Shown: positions 1 to 12,038 of the stretch, one piece after another
Position numbering within the stretch: position 1 is the first letter of the stretch
Layout of the letters: the number at the start of each line of letters is the position of its first letter
NCBI GenBank assembly: GCA_951804985.1
Contig: OX638132.1
Location: 21,581,989 to 21,645,988 of the forward strand
Reading direction: 5' to 3'
Length of the DNA: 64,000 nucleotides
From: Dryomyza anilis
Lineage: Eukaryota; Arthropoda; Insecta; Diptera; Dryomyzidae
The notes under the pieces: model-generated
What the model was told of the DNA's origin: nothing
Databases searched by the model: none
The model's input: the letters and a program-made list of their open reading frames with translations, nothing else
Program-made: the position numbers and the translations under genes

Positions 1-348
1 TTCTGCTTCGACAACTATGCAGAGCTCGAGTGTCAATTCTATCTGAAGTGGCAACTGGATGAGCGTCGGCGAAAGAAATGTGCGCGCAGCGGCCGATATG
101 TTGTATGCGAGTGCTGTACATATGCGGATATCAATTGTGGCGGAGCTGCAGTCGCTGCCAACATGAATGACGATGATGATTACGATGAGAATATATCGTT
201 GGCGCATATAGCCGCGGCTGAGGCGGCAAAGAAACAAATGCAGCTGGTGACAGCCAAGTCGCAGCACAGCTTTCCGCGCAAGTTGGCGCGCACGCAAGCC
301 GGCTGGTATGGCAAGGGCTACAAAAAGAACAGGAGCAGGCGAAAATAG
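1..348 (+). CDS. 3' end of an unrecognised protein-coding gene (last exon, partial)
   Basis: An open frame runs from the first base of the window to a TAG at 346-348, so this is the C-terminal end (115 residues) of a gene that starts outside the window. The early part has a cluster of cysteines (CECC, then another Cys eight residues later) and aromatic/acidic residues. Then come an acidic DDDDYDE stretch, an Ala/Lys-rich segment predicted helical by eye, and a basic tail ending KNRSRRK. The tail looks like a nuclear-localisation or nucleic-acid-contacting end, but that is inference. An in-frame Met at 163 could suggest a short ORF, yet codon use upstream is equally coding-like (GC-rich third positions), so I read the frame as continuing to the left edge. 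I do not recognise the family. It is transcribed in the opposite direction to Cul5 and converges with it. Confidence 0.6.
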   Translation, partial: FCFDNYAELECQFYLKWQLDERRRKKCARSGRYVVCECCTYADINCGGAAVAANMNDDDDYDENISLAHIAAAEAAKKQMQLVTAKSQHSFPRKLARTQAGWYGKGYKKNRSRRK

Positions 349-3300
349 TGGTACTTGTTGTGAGTTTAGGCAATAGCTATCAAATGTATTTTTATACTTG
401 TCTTTTGTGTTTATTATTCCGTTTATATTCCTTTTAGTTAAAAAAAAAACTGCTTTTTTTTATTAACATTCTTTAAAATTTGACTTCAACTATGCCGCGA
501 TACGTTATATGTATCAATGTCGGTAGCTGGCGACTTCACAATTTAATTTTGATGAGTTGGCAACTCTGTATATCAGTACACTCTCGGATATATATTGTCA
601 TTTCCGACAATATTGTAACAATCTCGATGTTCAAAATAGAACTCATAAGCGCATTGTCAAATTATTGTCGGTTTGACAGTTAGATTGTTATTTTGAAACG
701 TCATTAGATTATTTTGAGAACAATCGAGATTGTCAATAAATAAAATGACACACGAATGTTTTAAAATTGAATTTTTGCAATACATTTATTATAATGCAAC
801 ATATTAAAAAAAAACAATAAATCACATTGGCAAAGCGTGGCTGTAGCGGACGTTTAAGCACAGCGAACGTTTTTGGTGAAGATACGAGAAATTGCCAGTC
901 TTGAGGGCTGTAACAATAGACGCCGTTTTAACGAGTTCCTTCTTGATCAGAGCAACTGTCAAATGCGATTAAGTGGTGCGCTGCAATGTCTGAAATAGAG
1001 ATGGGCGAGTGCCTGTTTTTAATAACACGGACACGCACGGGCACGCCGATGGGTGACACGCACGAGCCCGACGAGTAAATTTACAGGCACGCACGAGAAG
1101 CACGATAAAACACGGGATTTTAAAAGACACGAAGAAACACGAAAAAAGCACGGACAAACAGATTATATTGTCCGAAAAGTCGGGAATGTCCTGCAAAACG
1201 AGAAATAGTCAAATTTGCGATGCTAATATTCTGCAACAAATCTCACACATTGGGCAGACATTCATTGTGCCTAGTGGCGTATAAGAAATAAACAATATAA
1301 AACAAAATAAATTTAAATATATTTATTTATTTTATTCGTAACTTACAATTTTTGAGAAATTTTTTGAACAAAAGAAAATTGAGCTGCCACATTATTTTTT
1401 ATTATTTTTAAATGACAATTGAATATCGTTAAATGTAACAATATATTTCTGAGAGTGTATGATTACCAATTAAAATCCCAGCTAAAAGTTATAATGCCAA
1501 CATGCTAGATTAGAAAATCCCACAATCACAATTTCCATATTTTACAAGACCAATAAAATATAAAAATCGCAAAAATTAAATATTCAGACACATTCTTATA
1601 TTACCACGTTCGTTTATTGATTAGGCTGTTTAAGTAAAAATTTAAAATGTTTTTATAATTTTTTAATTTTTTATACAATTTAAATTACGTAAATGTTTAA
1701 ACATTTTTAAATTTTAATTTTAAACTAAATTTAATGGTTTTTAAATACTTGCATATTTTTTTATAAATGATACAACTATTGATTATAAATAGTTACAAAA
1801 ATTATCTAAAAATAAAGCTTTTGATAAAATTATTAAAATATGTTAATTGTGTTTTGTTTAGTATTTTTTTATTAATTTATTTAGTTTTATTACGTGTTTC
1901 TTGTATTATTTAGAAAAAAAATGTTTAATTTCTGTGATTAAAATAATGCTCCGCCAATGCAGCTATTACTTTTTTTTTGTTAAAATTTTTGCAGTCAATT
2001 TAAAATTTTTGAACAAACGTATTATCTATTAATTAGGCATACAGAACGGATTTAAGTATTTATTAGCAAAGTATCATGTATAAGCCATTTTCTGTACACA
2101 CATTTCTACATTTAAAATAATAAATTTAAGTTAAAAACAAAATTATAAAACGTGTATTTTTATTCTGCAATTAACTATATTAAATTTGATAAAAATAAAG
2201 ATTAATCAGCATTTTATCAATCAAATATTTTGATTAATAAAATGATTATTATTATAAAAATCAGTCAGGGTATGCCGTATCATCATGCAATGGATTTAGG
2301 ATTATAGGTTAAACGGTGTAGTGTCAATGGATGTTTGCTTTAAATTTCTCAATTTTAAAACTGTTGGGAAATCAAACGCAGGGAGCTTGTTCCACAAACG
2401 TATCATGCGGCTGAAGAACGAATTCCCCCTGTGCTCTACGAAAGGGTGGGCTTTTTTCGATGCCCGAGTAGAACGAAATAAAACGGATATATAGTATGTC
2501 TTATATCGTTTCAGAAAACCGCTTCTTTCGATACATCAAATATGTGATCATTCAATGCCCAGAACGCCAAAAGCGCAATATCCGCAGCGCCCACATTGAG
2601 GGGAGAGAGTAATATATATCCAGTCTTTTGAGAAATAACAGACAACATTGTTTTTGCTTGCATTAAAATCAACTCCATTTGCATCACCTCACTCCAATAT
2701 CATATAATTTATAAAACCGAAACTGTAATGACGACAGCGAAAAACGAAACAGGCATTTGTTTGGGTTTCAAATCATGATTACCACACATAAAAATATGTA
2801 AAATATTTCCCAGGACAGAAATCTTTTCCCACATGCTGTTTTAATGCAAAACGGACAATTTTTCCCGCAGTGGTTAAAAATTACCACATAAGTGAAATTC
2901 CCACAGAACTGACAATTTTGGTGGCGACACTGGTACTTTTGCTGAAAACAGAGTTGCCAATACGCAATTTCAAAATGCTGCAATTTCAATAAAAATTTTT
3001 AATTAGTTGCAAATTTGTTTTCAATACTGCACAAACTAAAAATAAATTTAAAAACAAAAACGCAATTTCAGAAACTTTGTTTTCTTTTATTATTAAATTA
3101 GTTTTCTCTTTAAAATTATAACATATTTTATTTTTGCTGAACTATAATTAAGTTTTTCAGTATTTGTTCTGTTACTTATTTTATTTCTCATTTTGGTAAA
3201 GAGTTATGAGAATATACGAAATTCTATAAAAGCAATAATAAAATTAAAAACCAGCTGCTTCAATTTAGAAATAAAAAAAATTATAATAACAAATAATAAA

Positions 3301-3540
3301 TACAGAAGAACACACAACTTGTGGATTTTACAATTACAATGAACGCAGTTGTAGAAAAAAAGCGCAAAATATTTAAATTCTTAATTATAATACAATAAAA
3401 TTACAATTAAAAAAAAAATAAAAATCGAATAGACAATAATACGGAGATTTCCAAAGACATAAATGTAAAAATGCATTTTAAAATAAAAATAAAATAATTA
3501 GCAACTTTAAAATTAAAAATTAAGCCGTAATTTCTAATGT
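349..3540. other. Intergenic region between two convergent genes
   Basis: This AT-rich 3.2 kb has no supportable gene. Around 985-1190 is a local GC-richer stretch dense in CACG and GCACG motifs, preceded by GAGATGGGCGAG. It looks like a degenerate mobile-element end, but no partner end was found. A LINE C-terminal relic lies at 2300-2500 (listed separately). The rest is homopolymer-rich sequence that includes the untranslated 3' ends of both flanking genes. I saw no clear structure beyond that. Confidence 0.5.
2300..2500 (-). mobile_element. LINE (non-LTR retrotransposon) reverse-transcriptase C-terminal relic
   Basis: Read on the minus strand, about 2340-2480 translates without a stop to a segment containing FFSRMIRLWNKLPAFDFP. 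This resembles the conserved end of jockey/I-type reverse-transcriptase proteins, where a pattern like 'F..R.IRLWN.LP' closes the ORF. No catalytic domain is adjacent, so only a fragment remains. A related fragment lies at 27850-28050, where the same FFSR...LPA...FP pattern is seen. Confidence 0.65.
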
Positions 3541-6500
3541 CTAAGCCATATAGATAAAAGTGTTAATATCGTCGTCGTCGCGACGCATGTACTTGTGTTC
3601 GATCAGCCATTCCAGCTGCTCCTTAATCATTTTCTTCGATGGCAAGAACATATTCTTCAGAATATCAATCAATTCCGCCTGAAAAAAGAGTAACAAAAAT
3701 GCAAAATATTCCCTAAAAACACACTGCACCTTTTTTTCCCTAATTTTAATTAAGAAAATATGAAAAGTATTTTAGAATAGAAATTAAATTCAAAATTCAG
3801 ATTATAAACAGATATCTGACATTTGACGTTTTCTGTTATAAATTCAAGTATTCTGAAATAACAATAGATCATTTATGATTTACATTTGATTATTCTGAAT
3901 TACAATGGACGTATTTTGTATTTAATTTAACTATTTTGAAAATAGAATTGTGTATTTCTGAATTTCTTTTTGTAATACTGAATTTAAATTGACGTTTTCT
4001 GAATTACATTTGAATATTTTGAATTAAAATTGAAGATTTCTAAAATTTAACTTGAAATTTTCTGAATAACGATTGGAAAAGGTGTCGAGAGAGAACGTGA
4101 CTTACTTGCAAAGTAGCATTGTTCATGCGTTTCCGCATTTTCATGATCTTTATGATGGCCTCCTGCGTGCGCAGTATACGTAGCTGCACAATCGAGTGAT
4201 TGTCCTCCTGCTGTGAACGCTCGGTGCTCAATTGTAGACGTCCAATAAGATTAAGCTGAAATAATGAAATAAATACAATGTTTTTAAATAAATTATTTTT
4301 TTTATTTTTTTACTTTTCCACGACGTTGTGATTTGCCATTCTTGACCACGGCAAACTCTTGATTTATGTGAAAGAGCGCATTTTCGGTAAAGTCTTTTGG
4401 CGTAGTCACCAACGGTTCCATGGTGAGAATTTGCTTTTTTATTTTAGGAAATGCCACAAGCGACCAAAGGGTACGACGCAGCTCAGGATCTGATATAAGA
4501 ATAAAAATTTAATTCACTAACAAAAATAATTTAATATTTATAAAGTCACCTGGTAATTCAGTGGCTAAGCGTAAATTCTCATAGGAAATTTTATCCAGTG
4601 GCCGTTGGTTCCAGGCAAAGAGCACCGCCATTTGAAAGGTGGTCACATCCAAGTCATAGCGACCGAAATTATTTACAAATGTTATGGTGCCGTTACTCAT
4701 GTGGTGATACCATTGCAATTTGCGACCGGAATGTTTCTTCTTGTAGAATTCCTCGACGTCTGGAATGTAGTCCTCCAATTCGAGTGGCAAGCTGACGGAG
4801 ACGCGCTCCGAGCAGCGAGCCCAGGCGCCAGCATTGAGAATTTTAATATTGATGGCATCATGGCGACCGATGGAACTGCGAAATTGTGTATTCAAATCTT
4901 CGCTGACCTAAATAGATGATTGTGAGCATTTAAAAACATAAAGAAAAATACATTGAACACTAATTAGACACACACCTTAATGTCTTGGAACATGCGCGCC
5001 AATCGATTTACATAGTCGGCCGGCATGCCGACCTCACGCAGCCACTCGACAATGTCTTCCTCCTTTTCGCTGTCAGCGCTTGTGCCCAGTATTAATCTGG
5101 AAGTACAGGTGTTTTATATTTGATAAATATAGAAATTTGAATATAGTGCAAACGTTTGCGCACCTGCGTGTTAAATGAACCTTGTGGTAACGCATAAACA
5201 CATCCTTGTTGTTTACATACTTCAGCACCAGCAGCACATCACGCAGACGTCCGTCGATCTGCTCGCTTGTTAGCCGCTTACTCAGCGGCGTGCGACGCAG
5301 CAACATGTCGCAGTAGTTGGCCAGCAGTTCAGGGCATTTGCTCTCCGGCGCCGTATACTTAATGCCGCGATTAGCGATGCCAATAGGAAGTTCAAGCTAA
5401 TACAAACCCAACGTAAAATATAAAAAATAAACTATAAGAGACATTACATTTACCTTGAAAACACTCGTATCATTCACCACGGTCTTGAATGCCTTGTCAC
5501 GTGCGGTCAGGAAACGTGGATCGTCATTGAATGCGTTCTTCACTAAGGCACTGAACTTCTTGAAGAGCTCCAGCAATCGTTCGACGTATTTCTCAGAGTC
5601 TTGCGTGATGATTTCCGAAGCGGAAAGCATATCGGTCAGACCCGCCGACACAATGTGATTCTCCAGATCGCGCAGCATCGGATCGACGCCGTTCTGCACA
5701 CGATCCAGCAGACGAAACATCAGATTTAGGCGATCCGTTTCATACTCTCTGATCAGCGGTGCACATTCTGCAATGATGGTGTTCATGTGATCACCCACCA
5801 GCACTTTGACGCAAGTCTGTGCCAGCACATTATAGCTGCTCGGCTCCAAGTATCGCTGGGCGCGCGCCTCCTCCTCACGCAGCTTGGCATCCGCGTACTT
5901 CATAAACGATATTACGCCGTTGGCCTGCTGTTGTTCGGATGCTTTGAGACGATAGAATGATGCGGTGGACTTCAGATAGGACGCTTCGAAATTGTCGCGA
6001 TAGATCTCCAGCTTGTCCTCCATGTTCGAGCAGAGATTTACATAGCTCTCGCGCACGCCAATCACCAGCAGCGAATCATATGCGTCACCGTTGCGTTCGG
6101 CATGCACTATTTTCATGGCAGACTCTTGTAGTCGGTCCTTGATGTCCTTAAAAATGTTTTCGTTCCACGAGTCCAACATAAGCTTGCGCACTATGCTGTC
6201 TTCGCAGCCGTTTTTCTTTTGGTTGGAGGAACTTGAGCCACTGCCGTTGCTACTGCTGCTGGCGGCTGCAGCAGCGGTGGATGTTGAGGAGGTGGATGAA
6301 GTTTTGCTTTGCAAAGACTGTTCCAGCTGACGAAATGGCAGCGGCAAGTAACTGGATTGCGTAAAGAATTTTCGCCACTCAATGATGTAGGTCATAAGGA
6401 GCGCCTGTTCGCCGCGTTGCGATTGCACCTTCTTCTGCGCGTGCACAATAAACTCGACGATATCCGTCTTAAGACAATCGTATATCTTGCAGGAGCCCTT

Positions 6501-6702
6501 CTCATCCCACAGACATACAAGATGCACGCCATAGAAAAGATCTTGCCATTCGGACTGCGACACTGTCTCCTGCTTGAGAAGCTTCAATACGATCAGTCGC
6601 ATTTGTGGCCATACATCCTCGAAGGTACGCTGCGCTTTGCCCTACAAATTATTTAAAGATTATTGTACATGGTCGTTAGATCTTTTCTCTTACCTTTAGC
6701 AT
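3541..6702 (-). CDS. Cul5: Cullin-5, scaffold of a cullin-RING E3 ubiquitin ligase (complete, 8 coding exons)
   Basis: Cullin-5 is the scaffold that links a substrate adaptor (elongin BC plus SOCS-box proteins) to a RING protein for ubiquitin transfer. Minus-strand exons, each with GT/AG borders: 6702-6694, 6641-5454, 5396-5164, 5096-4976, 4907-4550, 4489-4314, 4255-4106, 3678-3541. They sum to 2373 nt, exactly 790 codons plus stop, close to the roughly 780 residues of animal Cul5. The first exon codes only Met-Leu-Lys. Cullin repeats fill residues 1 to about 400, followed by the cullin homology region. Residues 729-737 (IIKIMKMRK) are the neddylation motif, with Lys734 the expected NEDD8 acceptor. 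The C-terminal winged-helix tail ends DINTFIYMA, typical of Cul5. Unusual is a Ser/Thr/Ala/Gly low-complexity insert at about residues 115-147. Cul5 rather than Cul1-4 is chosen on the N-terminal VCLWDEKG and the C-terminus. Confidence 0.95.
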
Positions 6703-7274
6703 CGCAATGAGTTGGCTGAATTATCTCTGGAAGCCCACCACGAATATCCAATTAAGAAAACAAGAAGAAATTTTGTTTTTCGTTTCTTTTCTTTTAAGTG
6801 CGGCGTCTCTTCTTCTACTTTTGGACGCGCATCTTGCACGTCGGCTTTAAATTAATTACTGAACTCCGCTATAACACGTTTCAACGAATAATTATTTATA
6901 CATTAATGTTTTAATTGCAAATTAGTAATTGTTAGGAAAAAATCTTTCGCGATACTTTTGCAATAACAATTTTTGGTAAACTTGTTCTACACCGTACTCC
7001 AGAGTTGCCATAACAAAAAATTAAGAAAACTAGCGTAAATCAGTGTCGGCGAACTTAACCAGTTTTGCGGGAAAACTACGGATTATGAAAATTTTCAGCA
7101 TTTTCGGGATAAGAGAATTATCACGCACAAAAACTTTTTGAGGTTTTTTTCTCTAGTGAGAATATTTTCTCTCGTCAGATCCCTAGCTATGAACATTTTT
7201 GTTTTAATTGTGTGCTTCATATACTTATTAACTGAGTAATGGACTGATTTTTACTATTTAAATGTATGGCTGAA
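6703..7274. promoter_or_regulatory. Upstream/5' UTR region of Cul5
   Basis: This stretch lies between the Cul5 start codon and the hairpin element at 7275. It should hold the Cul5 5' UTR and promoter, because the coding start at 6702 is followed after only nine bases by an intron. About 6760-6840 has a pyrimidine-rich tract and a CG-richer patch. I cannot point to a specific initiator or TATA box. Confidence 0.3.
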
Positions 7275-8193
7275 CTTTACTTTATAGAGCCGGTCAAAAT
7301 ACAAAAAAAAAAAAAAATTGTCACGACTTTTTAAATGGAGGGAGAGTGACGAACAATTTTTTTTGCCGCTTGGACCCCTGGAACCGACTAAAAATCGAAA
7401 ACCGACAGAGGCCATACGTGGTTTTTGAATTATAACGAAGTGGGCGGTGCAAAAAAAAATATAAAAATAATTGTCACACGATGCAGAAACCAGACCTTAA
7501 AAATATAAAAAGTGACCTCAGGTTACGTGGTACCCATAAAAAAATTTTTCAAACTCAATTAATTGGAAAAGAGGAGTGGCAAAATGAAAATAATAAAATA
7601 TTGAAAATCCTTTACATTCAGATAAATAATGACATGAAAATTTATGTCAAAAAAATAAATTCTAGAACCAAAAAAAAAACTAAATAAAGTGCCTGGGCCG
7701 CTTTTTATCATACTAATTAAGTTAGTGTATAAGAAGACGATTTTTACCACATTGATTAACTAAGGGTACAGACTTATATTTAATTTTTTTGAAGAAAAAT
7801 CTTTTTTGTTCTCAGTGTAACCAAAATTTTCAGGCCATACAAATTTCCATGGCCATGCTACTGTATATTTCAAGAATTTTCATTTTTTATTTTTCCACTC
7901 TCCTTTTCCTGGAATTTGAGTTTAAAAAAAATGTTTTTTTTAATTTTAAGGGGTACCACATGGCCTTCAGGTCACTTTTTTATTTTTTTATTTTTAAGGT
8001 CTGGCTTTCGCAACGTGTTACTATTTTTTTTTTGTTTGCCCCGTCCACTTCGTAATAATAAAAAAACCTCGGTTGGTTTTCGATTTATGGGCGGTTCCAA
8101 GGGGGCGGGCGGCAAAAAATTTGTTGTTTTTCGACACTATCCTCCCCTTTTAGTGGTCGTTTTTTTTTTTGAGACCGGCCCTATAAAGTAAAG
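7275..8193. mobile_element. Palindromic (hairpin-forming) non-autonomous DNA element
   Basis: The ends are inverted repeats: CTTTACTTTATAG followed by A/G and GCCGGTC at 7275 is mirrored at 8173-8193. The match is not confined to the tips. Left-arm landmarks (CGAAAACCGAC near 7398, ACGAAGTGG near 7435, CAGACCTTAAAAATA near 7491, GGTACC near 7529) recur in inverted order in the right arm. The two roughly 450-bp arms would therefore fold into a long imperfect hairpin. No transposase frame is present. The flanks give no unambiguous target duplication, so the superfamily is left open. Confidence 0.75.
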
Positions 8194-8244
8194 TTTTCAC
8201 AATGTTTTATATGAGTTTAAGCTTAACTTTAACTATAATTAACC

Positions 8245-8390
8245 ACAACGGTATCGACCTTAAAAATAAAAAAACTGACCTCTGGTTACGTGGTACCCCT
8301 AAAAAATTTTTTCAAACTCAATTGGAAATTGGGAAAGGGGAGTGGCAAAATGAAAATAATAAAATATTGAAAATCCGATAACAATGTATT
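8245..8390 (+). repeat. Extra copy of one arm of the hairpin element
   Basis: About 8256-8380 repeats 7488-7610 in direct orientation. Shared strings include CCTTAAAAATA, GGTTACGTGGTACCC, TTTTTCAAACTCAATT and GTGGCAAAATGAAAATAA. It stops about 180 bp upstream of the Ccm3 start codon and may form part of its promoter region. It looks like a truncated second insertion or a local duplication of the neighbouring element. Confidence 0.7.
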
Positions 8391-8568
8391 GGGTACCCAA
8401 GTAAAAAGCCATCACTAATTCTAGGAGTATTTTTTTATTTTGCGATTGGGTTTTTTCGTTTTCCGTGTTTTTCATCATCAATAATTAAAGGCAAAACAAA
8501 ATAAATCACATAATTTATACTGTGAATATTTTCTAAACAATTTCAAGTGCCACAAATTGTGTTGAAAA

Positions 8569-9540
8569 ATGACAATGGGTGAGACGCCAACATCGTCGCT
8601 AGTGCTTCCAGTTATTTTGAGGCCAATCTTTGCTCAGGTACGTTTTTCAATATTTTCCACTACGTGAAACCAAAAATTGGGCCAAGATGACAACGAAGAA
8701 AAAACGATGTACGGTCATTTTGTTGTTGTGCCTGCTATGCGTAATTATTGCTGCTTTTGTTATCAGGCATTAATAAATACCATTCACAGTTGGAACGTCG
8801 CGATGTGGGTGCAGCACAATCGCTGAGGTCAGCGATACTCAAGTCAGAGCAAAACAATCCAGGCTTCTGCTACGATCTAATATCCGCGATTATAAGACGT
8901 GCAGAGCTCAATGTGAACCTAAACGAGGCAGTATTGCGCCTGCAGGGCAACATCACTGAAGCCGACTGTAAGTAGTTTAAATAGTTTAAAACTGTAAATA
9001 TATTTATAATATGTGCTGTGCTTCAAGTGAACGAGTATCGATTGACACGCACTGAGGAACCATTCCAAGAGTTGAATAAAAAATCGGTTGCACTCAAGGT
9101 GATACTCAGTCGCATACCCGATGAGATCACCGATCGCAAAACATTTCTGGAAACAATAAAGTATGACCAACACTTATCTGTTTCGCGTATTTACCAACAC
9201 AGCTCTTATCTATAATTGTTAAATTACAGAGAAATTGCCAGCGCAATCAAGAAACTGCTCGACGTGGTCAATGAGATTGGCTCGTTTATACCAGGCGTCA
9301 CAGGCAAGCAGGCGGTCGATCAGCGCAAAAAGGAGTTTGTAAAGTACTCGAAGAAGTTTAGCACAACGCTGAAGGAGTACTTCAAAGAGGGGCAGTAAGT
9401 TGTATTTGACATGTTTTGACATGAACAACATATGCATAACATGTTTTCTTTGCAGATCGAATGCAGTATTTATAAGTGCACTTTATCTAATACGACAGAC
9501 AAATCAAATAATGTTGACGGTCAAGAGCAAATGCGAGTAA
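8569..9540 (+). CDS. Ccm3: CCM3 / programmed cell death protein 10 (complete, 5 coding exons)
   Basis: CCM3 is a small dimeric scaffold protein. It binds GCKIII kinases through its N-terminal dimerisation domain and CCM2/striatin-type partners through a C-terminal FAT-homology four-helix bundle; in flies it is linked to tracheal tube formation. Exons 8569-8637, 8790-8967, 9028-9160, 9230-9394 and 9456-9540 have GT/AG borders and sum to 630 nt (209 aa; human 212 aa). Recognisable segments are [15 protein letters not shown] (dimerisation helix), [33 protein letters not shown], and in the C-terminal bundle [20 protein letters not shown]. The start codon at 8569 is preceded by AAAA and gives an N-terminus of normal length; a second in-frame ATG lies two codons on. 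A probable polyadenylation signal AATAAA lies near 9563-9570. The gene is convergent with the TTC36-like gene. Confidence 0.95.
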
Positions 9541-10134
9541 TGCTGAACATATACTGAACTCTAATAATAAAAGTTAAAATACTAAACAATCTAACGGCGA
9601 TTTGTGCTGACCTAGCAAAAACCTCCCAAAGTTATTTTAGCAAAATGCACTTAGAGCAGTTGAATTGCATGCAATCACACAATACAAAAGAACACATGTT
9701 AATTACTAAAAGTATATTTAGAATTTAGCTACAAACTGCATTATAAACAAAATATGTTGTGTTGTTTCACGAGTAGAGCAAATGTAATATAATTATATTG
9801 AGTATATAAATAAATGTCTGAAGAAGGAAGTAATGTAGCGTCTTGAAGATGATAAAAATGTAATGCTATATGTAAATACTTTTATTTTGTTGAAATTCCG
9901 ACACATTTTAAACGAAGCAACTGAAATTAAAAAAAAAAGAAAAACATTAATTTGTTCATCGTTGCAACCAGACCTAATGCGTTCTGCATTCATTTACATT
10001 TAATTTATTATATTTTTTTAGTTATTACATGAAAAAGTTAACATGTTAATATAAGCTAATAAATGACAAAAAATATATATTGAGAACATTTTAATGTAAT
10101 AAAAATAACATACAAAAATTATTAAAAAATATTT
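9541..10134. other. Convergent 3' intergenic region
   Basis: This 0.6-kb AT-rich spacer lies between the 3' ends of Ccm3 (+) and the TTC36-like gene (-). It contains several AATAAA-type hexamers in both orientations, consistent with two facing polyadenylation regions. Nothing else was recognised. Confidence 0.5.
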
Positions 10135-10845
10135 TTAATTTGGCTGCTGCAACTGTTCAAAAGCCTGACGCAGCATTTGGTTGCAAAGTGCTGAATATGG
10201 ATTGATTTCGACCAACTGTAAGTAGGAAGCATTATTTTACAAATGTTTAGTTTTTTTTTCTTTAAACACTACAAACATTACCTGTGTTTTTGCAAATTTG
10301 CTGCCCAATTTAGCGGCCTCTTCAAAATCAATGCGCGCTGCATCCAACTGCTCCTGCTTGCGGCGAAGCACACCACGTTGACACAGCGCATGGCATTTGG
10401 TACGCAGTTGCCTTTCCGAAAGTGCTATCGCTTTGTCCAGATCACTCAAGGCATCTGCAAAACAATTAATGAATGTTATTAATAATTGTTCTGTTTAATT
10501 TTTAAATATCCAACCCTCATCACGTCCGGCTAAACGCAGCGCTTGCGCGCGATTATTAAACACGCTGGCGCGCTGCGGCGTAGCTTTTAAGGCTTGCGCA
10601 AACGTGTCCAAAGCCTGTTGTAAGTATCCAGCTTCTGCTTGTTGTAGCGCCTGCGACTCCAAGGCCTTTGATTCGTGTAGTTGCGCTGTGTCTTCTTCGA
10701 CGTTGTCGTCTATGCATGTTGTGTCCGCATCAATGCTGTTGATTGATTCATCCAGTTTTGTGCACAATTCTAACGGATTAAATATTGAGTCGAGCACTTC
10801 CTGATCCCGTACACTCAGTGTTTCACGTTTTACTGTGGCTGCCAT
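10135..10845 (-). CDS. TTC36-like tetratricopeptide repeat protein (complete, 3 coding exons)
   Basis: Minus-strand exons 10845-10515, 10454-10282 and 10215-10135 (GT/AG borders) sum to 585 nt, 194 aa. The N-terminus has QEVLDSIFNP, matching the start of TTC36. An acidic linker follows. Then come three TPR units: from about residue 57 (SKALESQALQQAEAGYLQQALD), around 90-125 (ASVFNNRAQALRLAGRDE ... ALSDLDKAI), and 126-165 (CHALCQRGVLRRKQEQLDAA.IDFEEAAKLGS). The tail LVEINPYSALCNQMLRQAFEQL is nearly diagnostic of the family. TTC36 is a small cytosolic TPR protein; in mammals it binds HPD/STK33 and affects tyrosine catabolism. Its fly role is not known to me. The start codon 10845 is chosen because it yields the full conserved N-terminus. 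Confidence 0.92.
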
Positions 10846-11176
10846 TGTTGACTTGGTTTCTAAAGCGTTTTGTTATCAACACCTGTACGGAATCTGATGA
10901 ACTAATTGGAAATTTAGACTGGTTTGTTGCTTCTGTTATTGAATTTTCATTCGTTATGCAAATTGCGATTGGAACTGGTTCTATTCAAACGCGTTTTGTT
11001 GCATGTATAAAGTGGTCTGTGATAAAATACTTTGATTCATTTAAAAATAGTAGAATAAACGAATGTAAAATATAAAAATAATACAAATATAATTTTAATT
11101 TTCACATTTGAAACATTATAATCTAATTGATTGGCGGGGAATTATTAAATAGTCGTTTTAATTATTATTTTATATA
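10846..11176. other. Upstream region of the TTC36-like gene
   Basis: This 330-bp interval lies between the TTC36-like start codon and a MITE. It presumably contains that gene's promoter and 5' UTR. No core promoter element stands out. Confidence 0.3.
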
Positions 11177-12038
11177 CACTAAGAAAACAAAGATGATTGC
11201 CAGAAATATCACAGCCCTAAATATCAAGTTATTTACAAATTATTTAGATCGTCTTTGACACAACCATCTCTCAAATATCCACCAAATACGATAAATATTG
11301 CTAGCAATCATCTTTCAAATTTACGATTATTTATTGCAAACATCTATTAAACATCTTACAAATAGGAAGATAATTGATGAATATTTGGAAAAGGTACTCC
11401 ATTAGAATTCGCAGAGTAATTTTTATTGAATTAAAATAAAATTAATCAAATGTATTTTTATGTATTCTAGAATTAAAACTGTATCATCGCCTTCGTCTTT
11501 ATAAATCCTTTGAAGGCTAAATTGTACAACGACTTGAGACTTCTTCTCGGAAGATCCAACTCCGTCCGGCGATGCTGTCATCAAAGTAAACTCTGAAAAC
11601 AATAATTTTTCATCACGTGTTGATAATTTCAATACCACGGAATTTTGTTTTCACTTTTACTATTAAAACGTAATATTTGAGTTGACACTTTTTTACACCA
11701 TTGGATTTACTTTATTGTTGTGGATAAATCGAGCGTAAGGAAAAAGTACGCCATTTTCCTTTTTTATGTTAGTCAAATGTCAAAATACCTTAAAAGTTTT
11801 GCTGCAAATGTCCAAGAACTCTGGATGTTTGCTATCAGTCAACAGTAAATATCTCAATTTTCATTGCTGTTGTGGCAAACATCTCGTAACTATCTGCATA
11901 TACGTCATATTTAAAAAATATTAATAGTTTTGCTGCAACTTTATTGAAACTTATGGGATGTTTGAATATTTGCTACAAGGCGTAAATTTAAACAGATAGT
12001 TGCAGCAAGACTTTCATAAACATCTTGTTTTCTAAGTG
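11177..12038. mobile_element. MITE, CACTAAGAAAACA family, copy 1
   Basis: The element begins CACTAAGAAAACAA and ends TTGTTTTCTAAGTG, with TA on both sides (11175-11176 and 12039-12040). It is 862 bp with no intact transposase. Inside are repeated motifs such as TTTTGCTGCAA. The whole sequence is matched in inverted orientation by 13861-14753. TA duplication and CACT ends suggest a Tc1/mariner-type non-autonomous element. The superfamily is inference. Confidence 0.85.

Noticed and set aside
985..1190. CACG-rich stretch as a hAT element
   Set aside because: Only one possible end seen; no inverted partner or target duplication found.
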